Below are positions 1 to 7,039 of a stretch of DNA of 21,793 nucleotides, one piece after another; position 1 is the first letter of the stretch; each line of letters starts with the position of its first letter. The stretch lies in contig JBJXFI010000182.1 of NCBI GenBank assembly GCA_046154695.1, positions 1-21,793 of the forward strand, read 5' to 3'. The notes under the pieces were generated by a model that worked only from the letters and a program-made list of their open reading frames with translations, was not told the DNA's origin and searched no databases. Source of the stretch: DALYLB01 sp046154695. GTDB lineage: Bacteria > Acidobacteriota > Blastocatellia > RBC074. Made by a program: the position numbers and the translations under genes.

Positions 1-833
1 ATGCGGGGCACGATCGCGGCCCGGATCGATTCGTCGTCCATGGCGTATTCGATGAGCGTCTGGAGGTAATTGACGGGATCGCCGATGGTCAGCCATTCGC
101 CGTCGGTCACGGGATGGGCGACGACGCGTCCGCCGCGGCGAACGTATTCCCGAACGGAATCGGTCAGCCATAGCTCATTCGATTTGCCCAGCGGAATTTC
201 GCTCAGGATCTGAATGATCTCGGGCGAGAGCAGGAATCGGCCGAACATCGCCAGGTTGGATTTGGCCTCTTCGCGAGCGGGCTTCTCGATGACGTCCCGC
301 AGCTCGTGATCCGATCCCTCCTTGAATTCGACGATCCCGTAGCGAACGACATCCTCCCACGCCACCTCCTGGGTGCCGACAACCAGCGCGCCGGTTCGAT
401 TGTGGGTCTCGACCAGTTGCCGGGCGAAAGGCACCTCCGTCTTGAGAATGTCGTCGCCGTATGCGTAGATGAATCCCCCGTCCGCCGGGATATGACGCCG
501 CGCGACCAGCAGCGGCGTGCCATTGCCATACGGGCCTTCCTGCGGCTCGAAGACGACCTCGATCCCCGACATTCGATCGACGAACTCATCCAGCGGCCCG
601 TATTTCCCCCGCGGCGGCAGCCCTTCCATGTTGTATTGCCGGTGCAGCGGCGCGGGATTCTCGCCCGTGACGATGATAATCTTCTTCAACCCCGCCGCGA
701 TGAACTCCTCGACGATCAATTGAATCGCCGGCTTGTTGATCACCGGCATCAACTCCTTCGGATAGCCCAGCGTCACCGGCAACATTCGCGTTCCCGATCC
801 GGCGGCGGCTATCACTCCCGTTTCTATTTTCAT
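1..833 (-). CDS. galU: UTP--glucose-1-phosphate uridylyltransferase (GalU family), partial
   Basis: Nucleotidyltransferase that would make UDP-glucose from UTP and glucose-1-phosphate in the cytoplasm, feeding glycan and envelope synthesis. The first residues carry the NTP-transferase signature AAAGSGTRMLPVT, followed by GYPKELMPVINKPAIQ and IVEEFIAAGLKKIIIVTG, in the order and spacing of GalU. Later blocks also match GalU: YAYGDD, YGIVEFKEG, DVIEKPAREEAKSNLAMFGR and LTDSVREY. About 277 codons are present; the family usually runs near 290-300, so only a short C-terminal piece lies outside the window. The ATG is preceded by AGGAG at five-base spacing. A glucose-1-phosphate thymidylyltransferase is possible, but the SNLAMFGRF block favours GalU. 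No partner gene is visible on this side. Confidence 0.88.
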   Translation of the reverse strand, partial: MKIETGVIAAAGSGTRMLPVTLGYPKELMPVINKPAIQLIVEEFIAAGLKKIIIVTGENPAPLHRQYNMEGLPPRGKYGPLDEFVDRMSGIEVVFEPQEGPYGNGTPLLVARRHIPADGGFIYAYGDDILKTEVPFARQLVETHNRTGALVVGTQEVAWEDVVRYGIVEFKEGSDHELRDVIEKPAREEAKSNLAMFGRFLLSPEIIQILSEIPLGKSNELWLTDSVREYVRRGGRVVAHPVTDGEWLTIGDPVNYLQTLIEYAMDDESIRAAIVPR

Positions 834-863
834 TATTGCTCCTGGAAATGTGTGAGGAGCGAC

Positions 864-893
864 ACCATAGCACTTTGATTCGCCCTCGTTCAA
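864..893 (-). promoter_or_regulatory. Candidate sigma-70-type promoter of the galU-like gene
   Basis: On the minus strand TTGAAC (888-893) and TATGGT (864-869) are separated by 18 bases. Each matches the consensus hexamer at four of six positions. They sit about 30 bases upstream of the start codon, which would give a short leader containing AGGAG. This is sequence resemblance only. Confidence 0.35.
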
Positions 894-941
894 GGACTTT
901 GATCTCCTCGATGCCGCGCCGGTTCAGGCCCCGAACGTGGG

Positions 942-973
942 ACCGCCCCCGAACCTTGCGGTTCGGGGGCGGT
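942..973. repeat. Perfect 13-bp inverted repeat (hairpin)
   Basis: ACCGCCCCCGAAC (942-954) and its exact reverse complement (961-973) flank a 6-base loop, CTTGCG. The stem is very GC-rich. Neither strand has a T-run after the stem, so it is not a classical intrinsic terminator. It may be a dispersed intergenic palindrome. It lies upstream of the galU-like promoter. Confidence 0.7.
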
Positions 974-1414
974 GGTGTTCTTGTAGGTAGGTTTTATGGG
1001 TCAGGGTGGTGTTATCTATCAACGAGTGGAACCGCTCTGTGGCAGTTTCTTCTTTATGAAGTGAAGAGTGGTAGGAGAGCGCATATAAAAAATGGATATC
1101 CTCTCGATAAAATCGAAAATTAATGAGACTCCGACCTTGTTTAAGATAAGTGAGTGTTCGGAAATAGATTAGTTATGCGCGGAAACACTTCCACACACAA
1201 TCCCACGGGCAAGGCAAACGAATACTGTCAGGGGCTTATATTTTATTCTGCGGGCTGGTGATTTTCCGTGCTCTGATTCCGATGCCAGTGGAGCGCGGCT
1301 CACTCTTTTTTGCGGGCGAGGTCTGACGTCCTCGTCATTGAAATATAGCGGGGACTTTAATCCCGGCCCGGGTTTGAGTCAAGAAAATTAATCCGCGCGG
1401 GGCCAGATTTTTGG
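974..1414. other. Gene-free intergenic stretch
   Basis: Lower-GC DNA between the galU-like gene and the 3' end of the TPR gene. I see no convincing coding frame; the short plus-strand frame reaching to 1123 lacks a ribosome binding site and any recognisable composition. Small palindromic bits occur, such as CGAGG...CCTCG near 1317-1336 and GGGA...TCCC near 1351-1366. No RNA gene is recognised. Confidence 0.5.
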
Positions 1415-3901
1415 TTACGGATTGGAGGGAGGGTTGTTGGGCACATCCACGCGTCGTTTTCGTGTATGCACGCCCGGTGGAGGGGGCGGAGGCTCCTCCG
1501 ATTCGAGGTGGAATTGTGCGGGCTGGCCCTTGATGACGGATGCGACCCAGATCCATGTCGGAAGCGAGAGGGGCGCGCCGGGGAGGATCTCCGCAAGTTC
1601 GATGACGGGGAGCCCCACGGGTTGTGGCGCGGGGGCCGGCGGCGAACTCCGCTCAGGCAGCGGCGCGGCAGGGGGCGGCGAGGTCGGTTCAATCGCGGGA
1701 AGATCCGCCCCCGGCGCCTCCCTGCTCGGAAAAGAGCCGGGGCGCATCGCCGGCGCCAATTCAACAACCGCCGCGGCGGCGGGAAGCCTGAAAGCGGGCT
1801 CCACGGTTCGCGCGGGCGCGGGCTCCACGGTTCGCGCGGGCGGCAGCACCGGTTTCATGGGCCCGGGTTTTTGCGCGGCGCCGGCTTTTGCTTTCAAGTC
1901 GGTTTTGCCGGGCGCGAGCGAAGCGGTTGTCGCGACCGCTTCCGCGCTTGCGACGGGAATGCCGAGCCGCTTGTCGAGTCCGTCGAGAGAGCCATGAACC
2001 TTGCGATACAGGGATTCGATGACGGCGCGGTTGACATCCAGCCGGGAATTCTCCGCGGGCTCGTATGCGGAGATATAGAGCTCCAGCGCCTCGCTCAAAT
2101 CCCCGGCCGATTCCCTGACCGATGCAAGATGCATCAGCGCGCGTTTTCTCTCCGGCACCGCGCCGTAGGCCCGCAGCGCCTCATTCAGCGTCCCGGCGGC
2201 TTCGCCCGCCTTTCCGGACTTGAACTGGGCCCAGCCTTTGGCGTCGAGGCTTCTGCCGCGAAAGATCTGCAGGCGTCCGTTGCGATCGTAATTGGGATAA
2301 TCGCGCACCGAGCCCTCGGATTCGGTGGCGACCTCGGCCAGCCCGAGCGCCTGCTCGGCAAGTTCGATGGCGAGGCCCGGGGCGATGGCGGCCTGCGCCA
2401 GTCGTTCCGCGATGTAGAGCATGCGGAAGGAGCGGCGCACATTCTCGGCTTCGACAAACCCCATGGCGGCCTGATCCAGCTCTTCCATCAACTTGCGGCG
2501 GGACTCGGGCGAATCCCCCGGGGGGGCGCTTCGCTGCTGTCCGCGCGCCGGCCGGTTGATCGGCGGGGGCGCGGTAAGCATTTTCAGGCGGACATTGAAT
2601 TTGACCAGGGATTCGGCGATCTTGAACTGTTCGTCGGGGGTCGGGGATTCGGCCAGATAGATCGCCGCCTGATGCTCGCGCGACAGGAGATCGCGAATCG
2701 TCTCGGCCCGCACCTCGAGCGCCCCGCCCAGCCGCGTCGTAAACTGGCTCTGCTGCGAATAGGTGAACGCCTTGGCGAACTGCTCCTGCGCGCCGTCGAA
2801 ATCCTCCACGGCCAGATAGAGCTTGCCGAGCGTGAAGAAGAGGGTCGGAAAGCTGGCGTAAGACTTCGCCGCGAGCAGATTGCGCTCGGCGTCGAAATAT
2901 TTGCCCTCGGCCATGTCGACCTCGGCCGCCGCGATGCGGGCCCAGGCATAGCGCGGCTCGACCATCAGCGCGGCCTCGGCGGCCTGCCGCGCCTGCTTCA
3001 GCTTGTTGTGTCCAAGATAATGAAAGGCGATCTGCGTCTGCAGGTAGATGTCCTGTGTGATCTCCTCGATTCCACCCCGAATATCGCGCGCCTGATTCAG
3101 CGCCGATGCGGCCTCGTCCTCCCGGCCCTGCGCCAGGTGCGTGAGCGCGAGGCCCTTGTAGGAGGAGGCGTGTTTCGGGTCGATCTGGAGCTGTTTCTGA
3201 TACAAGCCGATGGCGTCGGCGTAGGCGCCGTGCGCGCGGTAGAGATTGCCGAGCTCGTAATAGGCGCGCCGGTCCTTCTGGTCGTATTTCACCGCCTGCT
3301 GATATTCGGCGATGGCGTCATCGAGCCGCAGCCCCATTCTGTAAGCGGCGGCGAGCGCCCGGTGAAGCGTGGAGTCTTCCTCGGCCAGCGCGGAGGCCGC
3401 CTCGAGCGCGCGGATCGCGTCGCCCGGGGCCTCGATGGTCAGATAGAATTCGCCGATTCGCGCGAGGCGCGGCGCTTCCTTCGCAAACCGCTTCTCCAGC
3501 GTCTGGGCGATCGCGATCGCCTCGCTGCGATAGCCGCGCACCGAGACCGCCAGCGGAATGCGTATGACCGTCTCTTCGAAAAACTGGTCGGTGATCCTGT
3601 CGGGAAGCCCGCCGGTCGCGCGGCGGAAATTCTCGGCCGCGCGTTCGATCTCATTCTCGGCCAGTTGCGATTCGCCCATCTGCGCGTAACTGGCGACAAT
3701 GGCTTCCCGCGCGGCCAGCGCCTGTTCGGGAATGCTGTTGGTCCTCAGGAATTTCTGCAGGGCGACGATGCGCTCGGCCGGGCTCTCCACGGCGAGCGCC
3801 GCCGCGAGCGCGCCGGCGGGGGAAGGATTGGACGCCGTCTGCGCGAACCCCGCCGCGCAGAAGATCGCTGAAATGAACAATCCAATCAGTCCTGCTTTCA
3901 T
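1415..3901 (-). CDS. Secreted TPR-repeat protein with long proline-rich C-terminal region
   Basis: An 828-residue protein with a signal peptide (hydrophobic residues 4-18, AGFAQ cleavage-like site near 21). Residues about 100-390 and 470-650 are helical tetratricopeptide-type repeats, for example YYELGNLYRAHGAYADAIGLY and SYKGLALTHLAQGREDEAAS. From about residue 660 the chain becomes Ala/Pro-rich, includes a duplicated octapeptide PARTVEPA, then a short ordered-looking stretch (LPTWIWVASVIKGQ) and a PPPPPP tail ending in basic residues. TPR arrays bind other proteins, so a periplasmic or outer-envelope scaffold is the likely role; no enzymatic motif is seen. The EamA gene ends 81 bases upstream on the same strand. 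The long plus-strand frame opposite it is a GC-bias shadow. Specific function unknown. Confidence 0.85.
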   Translation of the reverse strand: MKAGLIGLFISAIFCAAGFAQTASNPSPAGALAAALAVESPAERIVALQKFLRTNSIPEQALAAREAIVASYAQMGESQLAENEIERAAENFRRATGGLPDRITDQFFEETVIRIPLAVSVRGYRSEAIAIAQTLEKRFAKEAPRLARIGEFYLTIEAPGDAIRALEAASALAEEDSTLHRALAAAYRMGLRLDDAIAEYQQAVKYDQKDRRAYYELGNLYRAHGAYADAIGLYQKQLQIDPKHASSYKGLALTHLAQGREDEAASALNQARDIRGGIEEITQDIYLQTQIAFHYLGHNKLKQARQAAEAALMVEPRYAWARIAAAEVDMAEGKYFDAERNLLAAKSYASFPTLFFTLGKLYLAVEDFDGAQEQFAKAFTYSQQSQFTTRLGGALEVRAETIRDLLSREHQAAIYLAESPTPDEQFKIAESLVKFNVRLKMLTAPPPINRPARGQQRSAPPGDSPESRRKLMEELDQAAMGFVEAENVRRSFRMLYIAERLAQAAIAPGLAIELAEQALGLAEVATESEGSVRDYPNYDRNGRLQIFRGRSLDAKGWAQFKSGKAGEAAGTLNEALRAYGAVPERKRALMHLASVRESAGDLSEALELYISAYEPAENSRLDVNRAVIESLYRKVHGSLDGLDKRLGIPVASAEAVATTASLAPGKTDLKAKAGAAQKPGPMKPVLPPARTVEPAPARTVEPAFRLPAAAAVVELAPAMRPGSFPSREAPGADLPAIEPTSPPPAAPLPERSSPPAPAPQPVGLPVIELAEILPGAPLSLPTWIWVASVIKGQPAQFHLESEEPPPPPPGVHTRKRRVDVPNNPPSNP
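1797..1842. repeat. Tandem duplication of a 24-base unit inside the TPR gene
   Basis: The unit beginning GGCTCCACGGTTCGCGCGGG occurs twice head to tail (1797-1820 and 1821-1842, the second slightly shorter). On the coding strand it gives PARTVEPA twice. It is in frame and lies in the low-complexity Pro/Ala linker. Confidence 0.85.
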
Positions 3902-3982
3902 TGCCTGCCTCGCTCTTGCCCTGGGCCAATCCGGAAGATGAACGCGGAAATAGTATGCTCTCGGTGGCGCAAAGTAAATTCC

Positions 3983-4933
3983 TCACCTTCTCCGGGTCAT
4001 CAGCACGCCCCCGAGGACCAGGGCCGCGCCGAGGGCCTGCACCGGGGTCGGGCGCTCCCCGAGCGCCGGCCAGGCGACGAGCGCCGCGACGATCGGAATC
4101 GCGCACCCGTAAATCGACGTTCGAACGCCGCCGAGCAGCCGGATGTTCCGATTGTATAGCAGATAGCAGATTACCAGGGCGACCCCCGATGAAAAGAGGA
4201 TGCCGAAGATCGCCGCCGCCCCGATCCCACTCACGTCCAGTCGCAGCAGGCCCGGCAGCCCGAGCAGGAAAAGCCCCGGCGCGCCCGTCATCAGGGTCAG
4301 CGTCGTCAAGCGCAGGGACGAAATTCCCACAACGACCGTTCGAATTCCGAGCACATAGGCGGTCCAGCAGAAGACCGAGCCCAGCATCATCAGATCTCCG
4401 AGCATTGTCGTCGACGAGAGCGCCGCTCCCCGCACCAGCATCACAATGACGATCCCGCTGAACGCCAGCGCCAGCCCCGCCACCATATTGCGCGTGATCT
4501 TTTCCACTCCGATCACCCCGGACGCGATTGCGACCGTCACCGGCGTCGTCGTCAGAATCAACGACGCATTTGCCGAGGTCGTATAGTACAGCCCAAGACA
4601 GAACAGGCATTGATAGACCGTATTGCCGATGATCCCGAGAAAAAGAAATTTCCTCACGGTTCCCGGCGGGAACTTCCAATCTCCCTCGCGCCACCACAGC
4701 AGCAGCATCAGCAGCGCCGTCGCCGCCCCGAAGCGGATCGACGTGAACGGCAGCGGCGGAATCTCGCGCATCGCGGCCTTCACCACGGCGAAATTGGCCC
4801 CCCAGACCAGAATGACGAAGCACATCGTCAGATCCGGCGACAACAGATGATGGCGGTTCTTTTCGATTAACGAGGCGCGGGAATGCGCGACAGGTGGATT
4901 GGACACGGAGCGGTCTTGCCTTTGCCTATGCAT
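3983..4933 (-). CDS. DMT-superfamily transporter with two EamA domains
   Basis: A 316-residue polytopic inner-membrane protein. From about residue 35 onward it has around ten hydrophobic helices arranged as two repeats, each starting with the EamA pattern (ILVWGANFAVVKAAM at about 41; a second half from about 180 with SVFCWTAYVLGIRTVV) and ending in typical short loops such as LGERPTPVQALGAALVLGG. EamA proteins export small metabolites or amino acids; the substrate cannot be read here. The first 30 residues are unusually long and polar for the family and the ATG has no clear ribosome binding site, so translation may start further in (for example a GTG at 4906). The TPR gene follows 81 bases downstream. 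Confidence 0.87.
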   Translation of the reverse strand: MHRQRQDRSVSNPPVAHSRASLIEKNRHHLLSPDLTMCFVILVWGANFAVVKAAMREIPPLPFTSIRFGAATALLMLLLWWREGDWKFPPGTVRKFLFLGIIGNTVYQCLFCLGLYYTTSANASLILTTTPVTVAIASGVIGVEKITRNMVAGLALAFSGIVIVMLVRGAALSSTTMLGDLMMLGSVFCWTAYVLGIRTVVVGISSLRLTTLTLMTGAPGLFLLGLPGLLRLDVSGIGAAAIFGILFSSGVALVICYLLYNRNIRLLGGVRTSIYGCAIPIVAALVAWPALGERPTPVQALGAALVLGGVLMTRRR

Positions 4934-4964
4934 GAATCTTTACCGCGGGAACCACGGGGGCGAA

Positions 4965-4987
4965 GGGAAACGCCGGCGGCGTTTCCC
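4965..4987. repeat. Perfect 10-bp hairpin between genes
   Basis: GGGAAACGCC (4965-4974) and GGCGTTTCCC (4978-4987) flank a 3-base loop. It lies just downstream of the sugar-isomerase-fold gene on the minus strand. The minus-strand tail (TTCGCCCCCG) is not T-rich, so terminator function is uncertain; it may instead be an intergenic palindrome. Confidence 0.55.
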
Positions 4988-5043
4988 TCGCTTTCTCCCG
5001 ATGCTCCCCGAGGCGGGTCCCGTCTGCTCGACTGTCATCGGGG

Positions 5044-5880
5044 TTAAAACTCGAGCGGCTTCAAATAATCGAAGCTCGTCTTGATGCTGTCGAACGGGGA
5101 GCCGGGGCAGATGTCCTGCTCGACGAAATAGTGCCTGATCGCGCCCTTCGATTTGGCGAAGATCGTTTTGAAGTCGATGACGCCGCGCCCGACCTCGGTC
5201 ATTCCGCCCTTCTCGGTCTTGTCCATGTCCTTGACGTGGAGCAGCGCGAAGCGGCCGGGATGTTTCGCCATGTAGGCAACCGGATCCTGTTTCGCCTTCG
5301 TGATCCAGTAAAGGTCGAGCTCGATCTTCACGAGCTTCTTGTCCGTGTCGGCCAGCAGTTGATCGAAGGCCATCTTCCCGTCGAAGGATTTGAACTCGAA
5401 ATCGTGGTTGTGATACCCGAACTGCAGCCCCGCCCTGGCGCAGGCCGCGCCCGCCTTGTTGAATGTCTCGGCATGGCGCTTGTAATCGTCGAGGGACTTG
5501 CGGTCCTTCTCTTCGAGAAACGGGCAGATCATGAATTGATGCCCGACGATCTTGGCGGTCTCGATGGCCTTGTCGAGATTGGTCTGGATCTCCCTGAGCG
5601 CGACGTGCGCGGAGGGCGCCGTCAGGCCGTATCGATCCAGAATCGCACGTACTTCCTGCGCGGATCGATTGTAATAGCCGGCGAACTCGACCTCCTTATA
5701 GCCGATCTCGGCCACGCGCCTGAGCGAGCCCTCGAACTCCTTCGCCATCTCGCCGCGGAGGGTGTACAACTGCACGCCGATCCGGCTCATTTTGCTCGCG
5801 GCCTCCGCGCCCCGGGAAACGGCAAGCGCGCCCGCCGCGCTCCATGCCGCCTGATTGAGAAAGCTTCTGCGGTTGATCAT
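5044..5880 (-). CDS. Sugar phosphate isomerase/epimerase-fold (xylose-isomerase-like TIM barrel) protein, Tat signal
   Basis: A 278-residue protein with a twin-arginine leader: NRRSFL at residues 3-8, then a hydrophobic AAWSAAGALAV stretch and an AEA cleavage-like site, so the folded protein is probably exported. The mature part matches the AP-endonuclease-2/xylose-isomerase-like TIM barrel: IGVQLYTLR opening strand, GYKEVEFAGYY, FGYHNHDFEF (metal-site His and Glu region), KIELDLYWITKAKQDP, FALLHVKDMD and the closing YFVEQDICPGSP. Members isomerise or epimerise sugars or inositols; exported members are common in organisms with many sugar oxidoreductases, but the substrate is unknown here. The ATG follows GGAGGAG at good spacing. 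The next gene downstream on the strand is the EamA transporter, 110 bases away. Confidence 0.9.
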   Translation of the reverse strand: MINRRSFLNQAAWSAAGALAVSRGAEAASKMSRIGVQLYTLRGEMAKEFEGSLRRVAEIGYKEVEFAGYYNRSAQEVRAILDRYGLTAPSAHVALREIQTNLDKAIETAKIVGHQFMICPFLEEKDRKSLDDYKRHAETFNKAGAACARAGLQFGYHNHDFEFKSFDGKMAFDQLLADTDKKLVKIELDLYWITKAKQDPVAYMAKHPGRFALLHVKDMDKTEKGGMTEVGRGVIDFKTIFAKSKGAIRHYFVEQDICPGSPFDSIKTSFDYLKPLEF

Positions 5881-6111
5881 TGATGCTCCTCCAGCAATGT
5901 TGTTGGGTTGGTTCTTCCCAGATCATACCCCATTGAAGGCGGAATTCACGAAACCCCCGCAACGCAAAAGACCGTTTTCCATATCGGTCTGCCCATTGAA
6001 ATTTCGCAATCGACCCGCTCAACGACTCCGATCAAGCCTGAACAGGCCCGATCTCGAGTCGCCGAGCGGGTGCCGTCACGAGGACGTGCGAATGGGAGGG
6101 CGGCCAGTCGA

Positions 6112-6729
6112 TCAGCTTGTGAGAGGCTGCCCCATGGCTGCCCGCTTGCGTTCTAATTGAGCGGTGGCTTCCCAATAGCGTCCCATGCATTTCCAAAATG
6201 TCTGATCCGCATTGTCGGCAATTTTTGCCACATCTTCACCGAATAAGTGGGCGAGGTTGATAAGCAGGTTTTCGATAATTCTCAGAATCTTGATGATCAA
6301 ATCGAAGAGTTCCTTGAGAAATGGAAAGATTTCAGCCAGCATCAACAAAATCTTCTTGATCTTTTCGAGGATCAGGAGAATCCATCCAAAAATGGACCTT
6401 TTATTGAGCGTGGTATCCTCCATCAAAGCCTTGGTACGCGCCATCATCTCCCTGACACCGGTGGAGCGGAGAAACCTGTCCGCCAGCCCCTTCAAATCCT
6501 GATCTTGAACCGAATAGGATTCGAGGAAAATTTCCCCAACGGATCTTGCCTGGGTTACGAGCGCTCCTTGAATGATCGCCAGAATTTCGATCTTTTCTCT
6601 TTCTCCTTCAGAGGCCAGGACCTGCTTGCCAAGCTCACAAAACTGGTCGAGCAATTGTTCGAACTCCGAAAACGTCTCGTTGAAATTTTCGAATTCACTT
6701 GAGCGAGTGGATGGATTATCGTCTGTCAT
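6112..6729 (-). CDS. Orphan helical protein with long amphipathic Leu/Ile-rich segment
   Basis: I do not recognise a family for this 205-residue protein. It looks entirely helical. Residues 1-110 are acidic and polar (FENFNETFSEFEQLLDQF near 13-30). Residues about 112-164 are packed with Leu and Ile at 3-4 residue spacing, interrupted by Lys, Glu and Asp (LEKIKKILLMLAEIFPFLKE at 121-140), which suggests an amphipathic or membrane-associating helical bundle rather than a standard transmembrane helix. The tail is polar and basic. The start follows AAAGGGA. Its codons use more A/T than its neighbours, hinting at separate origin. It stands alone: the upstream gene on the strand is the kinase, beyond a 310-base gap. 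It could be a lipid- or protein-binding accessory protein; no function is claimed. Confidence 0.72.
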   Translation of the reverse strand: MTDDNPSTRSSEFENFNETFSEFEQLLDQFCELGKQVLASEGEREKIEILAIIQGALVTQARSVGEIFLESYSVQDQDLKGLADRFLRSTGVREMMARTKALMEDTTLNKRSIFGWILLILEKIKKILLMLAEIFPFLKELFDLIIKILRIIENLLINLAHLFGEDVAKIADNADQTFWKCMGRYWEATAQLERKRAAMGQPLTS

Positions 6730-7039
6730 AGTTCCCTTTCTTCTTTAAGTTACTGGCTGTTGTAACGTATGGCTATCGTGTTCGCCGCCCGAGGCCCGAA
6801 AAGAGCGGTGTTTGCGTACACGGAAGCATTCCGTGCTTCCGGTTCGCCCACGCTCGTGGGAATCGGTCAGCGCGCTTCAATGAGGTAAGCGGGAACGGCG
6901 GAAAATTCGTATCACCCGGAATTCATCTTTTACGGTTTTCTTCCGCGAAGGCATGACGCGCGGAGGGCGGACGGGAGCGAAATTCGCGGGTCCGGCGAGG
7001 GGATCCAAGAGCGATGGCCACGAGCTTTGAGAGGATTGA
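6730..7039. other. Intergenic stretch with two adjacent palindromes
   Basis: No coding frame is supported between the kinase stop and the orphan gene. It carries CGGAAGCA-TTCCG-TGCTTCCG (6821-6841, 8-bp stem) and, five bases later, CCCACG-CT-CGTGGG (6847-6860). The second resembles short palindromes dispersed in many bacterial genomes. The orphan gene's promoter should lie at its left end, but I could not fix one. Confidence 0.5.

Noticed and set aside
836..1123. 95-residue plus-strand frame in the first intergenic stretch
   Set aside because: It runs through the 13-bp hairpin and has no ribosome binding site or protein-like composition.
1466..3871. 801-residue open frame on the plus strand opposite the TPR gene
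   Set aside because: It is a mirror of a strongly GC-biased gene; the protein is Arg/Gly-rich without domain pattern, while the minus frame has a signal peptide and TPR repeats.
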